Assembly: GCA_964566965.1 (NCBI GenBank)
Contig: CAZMKO010000110.1
Coordinates: 1 to 6,782 of the forward strand
Direction of reading: 5' to 3'
Origin: Oleiagrimonas sp964566965
Lineage (GTDB): Bacteria; Pseudomonadota; Gammaproteobacteria; Xanthomonadales; Rhodanobacteraceae
DNA length: 6,782 nucleotides
Under the pieces are notes generated by a model, which was not told the origin of the DNA, did no database searches, and saw nothing but the letters and a program-made list of their open reading frames with translations. Positions 5,945-6,782 of this stretch are shown in pieces. A program made the translations under genes and the position numbers. Each line of letters begins with the position of its first letter. Within the stretch, counting starts at the first letter, position 1.

Positions 5945-6782
5945 ATGAGCCAGTTCCGCCTGCTCGGCCAGCGCCGCTTCGCGCCGTTTTTCGCCACCCA
6001 GGCGTTGGCGGCGTTCAACGACAACGCGTTCCGCTACGCCATGGTCGGCATGGCCACGTTCGAGCTGGCGCTGGAAAGCAACGCGCTGAACGGCTACGTC
6101 AACCTGGCACTGGCGCTGTTCATCGCGCCGTTTTTCCTGTTTTCGGCCAGCGCCGGCCAGCTTGCGGAAAAATTCGAGAAGGCGCGGTTGATCCGCTGGA
6201 TCAAGGTGATCGAGATCGCGGCGATGCTGCTGGCGGCGTATGCCTTCCACGCCCGGAACCTGACCCTGCTGCTGGTGGTGCTGGGTCTGATGGGTGTGCA
6301 TTCGACGTTGTTCGGTCCGATCAAGTACGCAATCGTGCCGCAGGTGCTGGGCGAGCGCGAACTGACCGGCGGCAACGGCTTGATCGAAAGCAGCACGTCG
6401 CTGTCGATTCTGCTCGGCAGCCTGGCCGGCAACGCACTGATGGCGATCCCGCGGATCGGCCCGACGCTGGTGTCGTTGCTGGTGGTCGGCATCGCCGTCG
6501 CCGGGCTGCTGGCCAGCCTGGCGATTCCGCGCACCGCGCCGACGGCGCCGACACTGCGTTTCAATCCCAACCCGTTCACGCAGACCTGGCGCGTGCTGGG
6601 GCAGGTGCGGCGCCGGCACACGGTCTGGCATGCCGTGATCGGCATCTCCTGGTTCTGGTTTTTCGGTGCCACCCTGACCACCCAGGCGCCGGCCTACGCG
6701 CGCGACTGGCTGGGCGGCGACGCCGGTGTGCTGAACCTGGTGCTGGTGCTGTTTTCGGTCGGCGTCGGCGTCGGCTCGCTGG
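5945..6782 (+). CDS. LplT/Aas-like major facilitator superfamily transporter, N-terminal part only
   Basis: The visible 279 codons (starting MSQFRLLGQRRFAPFFATQ) encode an inner-membrane MFS domain that continues past the right edge. The first helix carries AFNDNAFRYA, the signature of the lysophospholipid flippase LplT and of the transporter domain fused to Aas-type acyltransferases. GQLAEKFEKARLIRW (71-85) is MFS motif A between helices 2 and 3. FGPIKYAIVPQVL (123-135) and ELTGGNGLIESST (139-151) are further conserved blocks of this family. About seven or eight hydrophobic segments are visible. Members flip lysophosphatidylethanolamine inwards for re-acylation; in many gammaproteobacteria the domain is fused to a PlsC-type acyltransferase and an AMP-dependent acyl-ACP ligase in one protein of over 1,000 residues. 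Whether that is so here cannot be seen. The ATG at 5945 has a weak GGA 6 bases upstream and lies 25 bases after tag. A stand-alone LplT-like transporter is the alternative. Confidence 0.85.
   Translation, partial: MSQFRLLGQRRFAPFFATQALAAFNDNAFRYAMVGMATFELALESNALNGYVNLALALFIAPFFLFSASAGQLAEKFEKARLIRWIKVIEIAAMLLAAYAFHARNLTLLLVVLGLMGVHSTLFGPIKYAIVPQVLGERELTGGNGLIESSTSLSILLGSLAGNALMAIPRIGPTLVSLLVVGIAVAGLLASLAIPRTAPTAPTLRFNPNPFTQTWRVLGQVRRRHTVWHAVIGISWFWFFGATLTTQAPAYARDWLGGDAGVLNLVLVLFSVGVGVGSL

Noticed and set aside
4855..6024. A 389-codon minus-strand open frame opposite tag and overlapping the 5' part of the EamA gene
   Set aside because: Tag and the EamA permease are supported by conserved residues in their own frames; this frame crosses both and their shared promoter region without any motif.

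Overview
This is a GC-rich window (roughly two thirds G+C by eye) carrying densely packed housekeeping genes. Gene content, codon use with G/C at third positions, and an intergenic REP doublet with a GTGGGAG head all suggest a gammaproteobacterium of the Xanthomonadaceae/Rhodanobacteraceae type. That placement is inferred from general resemblance, not from a database search.

Layout from left to right: (1) the N-terminal 676 codons of aminopeptidase N (pepN) on the minus strand, running off the left edge; (2) a 128-base divergent intergenic region with ribosome binding sites on both sides and a perfect 9-bp hairpin; (3) a plus-strand gene pair joined by an ATGA overlap, an aldose 1-epimerase (GalM-like) followed by a short PLP-dependent threonine/serine dehydratase without an ACT domain; (4) a convergent intergenic region of about 200 bases holding a hairpin right after the dehydratase stop and a nested repeat, in which two inverted REP sequences sit inside a perfect 19-bp inverted repeat; (5) a minus-strand ten-helix EamA/DMT-family transporter; (6) a divergent intergenic region; (7) on the plus strand, 3-methyladenine DNA glycosylase I (tag) and, 25 bases later, the start of an LplT/Aas-like major facilitator protein that runs off the right edge.

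The genes do not form one pathway. PepN supplies amino acids by peptide turnover, the dehydratase degrades hydroxy-amino acids to 2-oxo acids, the GalM-like enzyme equilibrates sugar anomers, the EamA protein is a metabolite permease of unknown substrate, Tag repairs alkylated adenine, and the last protein probably moves or recycles lysophospholipids. I see no defence system, prophage, CRISPR array, tRNA, rRNA or transposase gene. The most noteworthy non-coding structure is the nested REP doublet at about 4157-4299. No new multi-gene system is evident.
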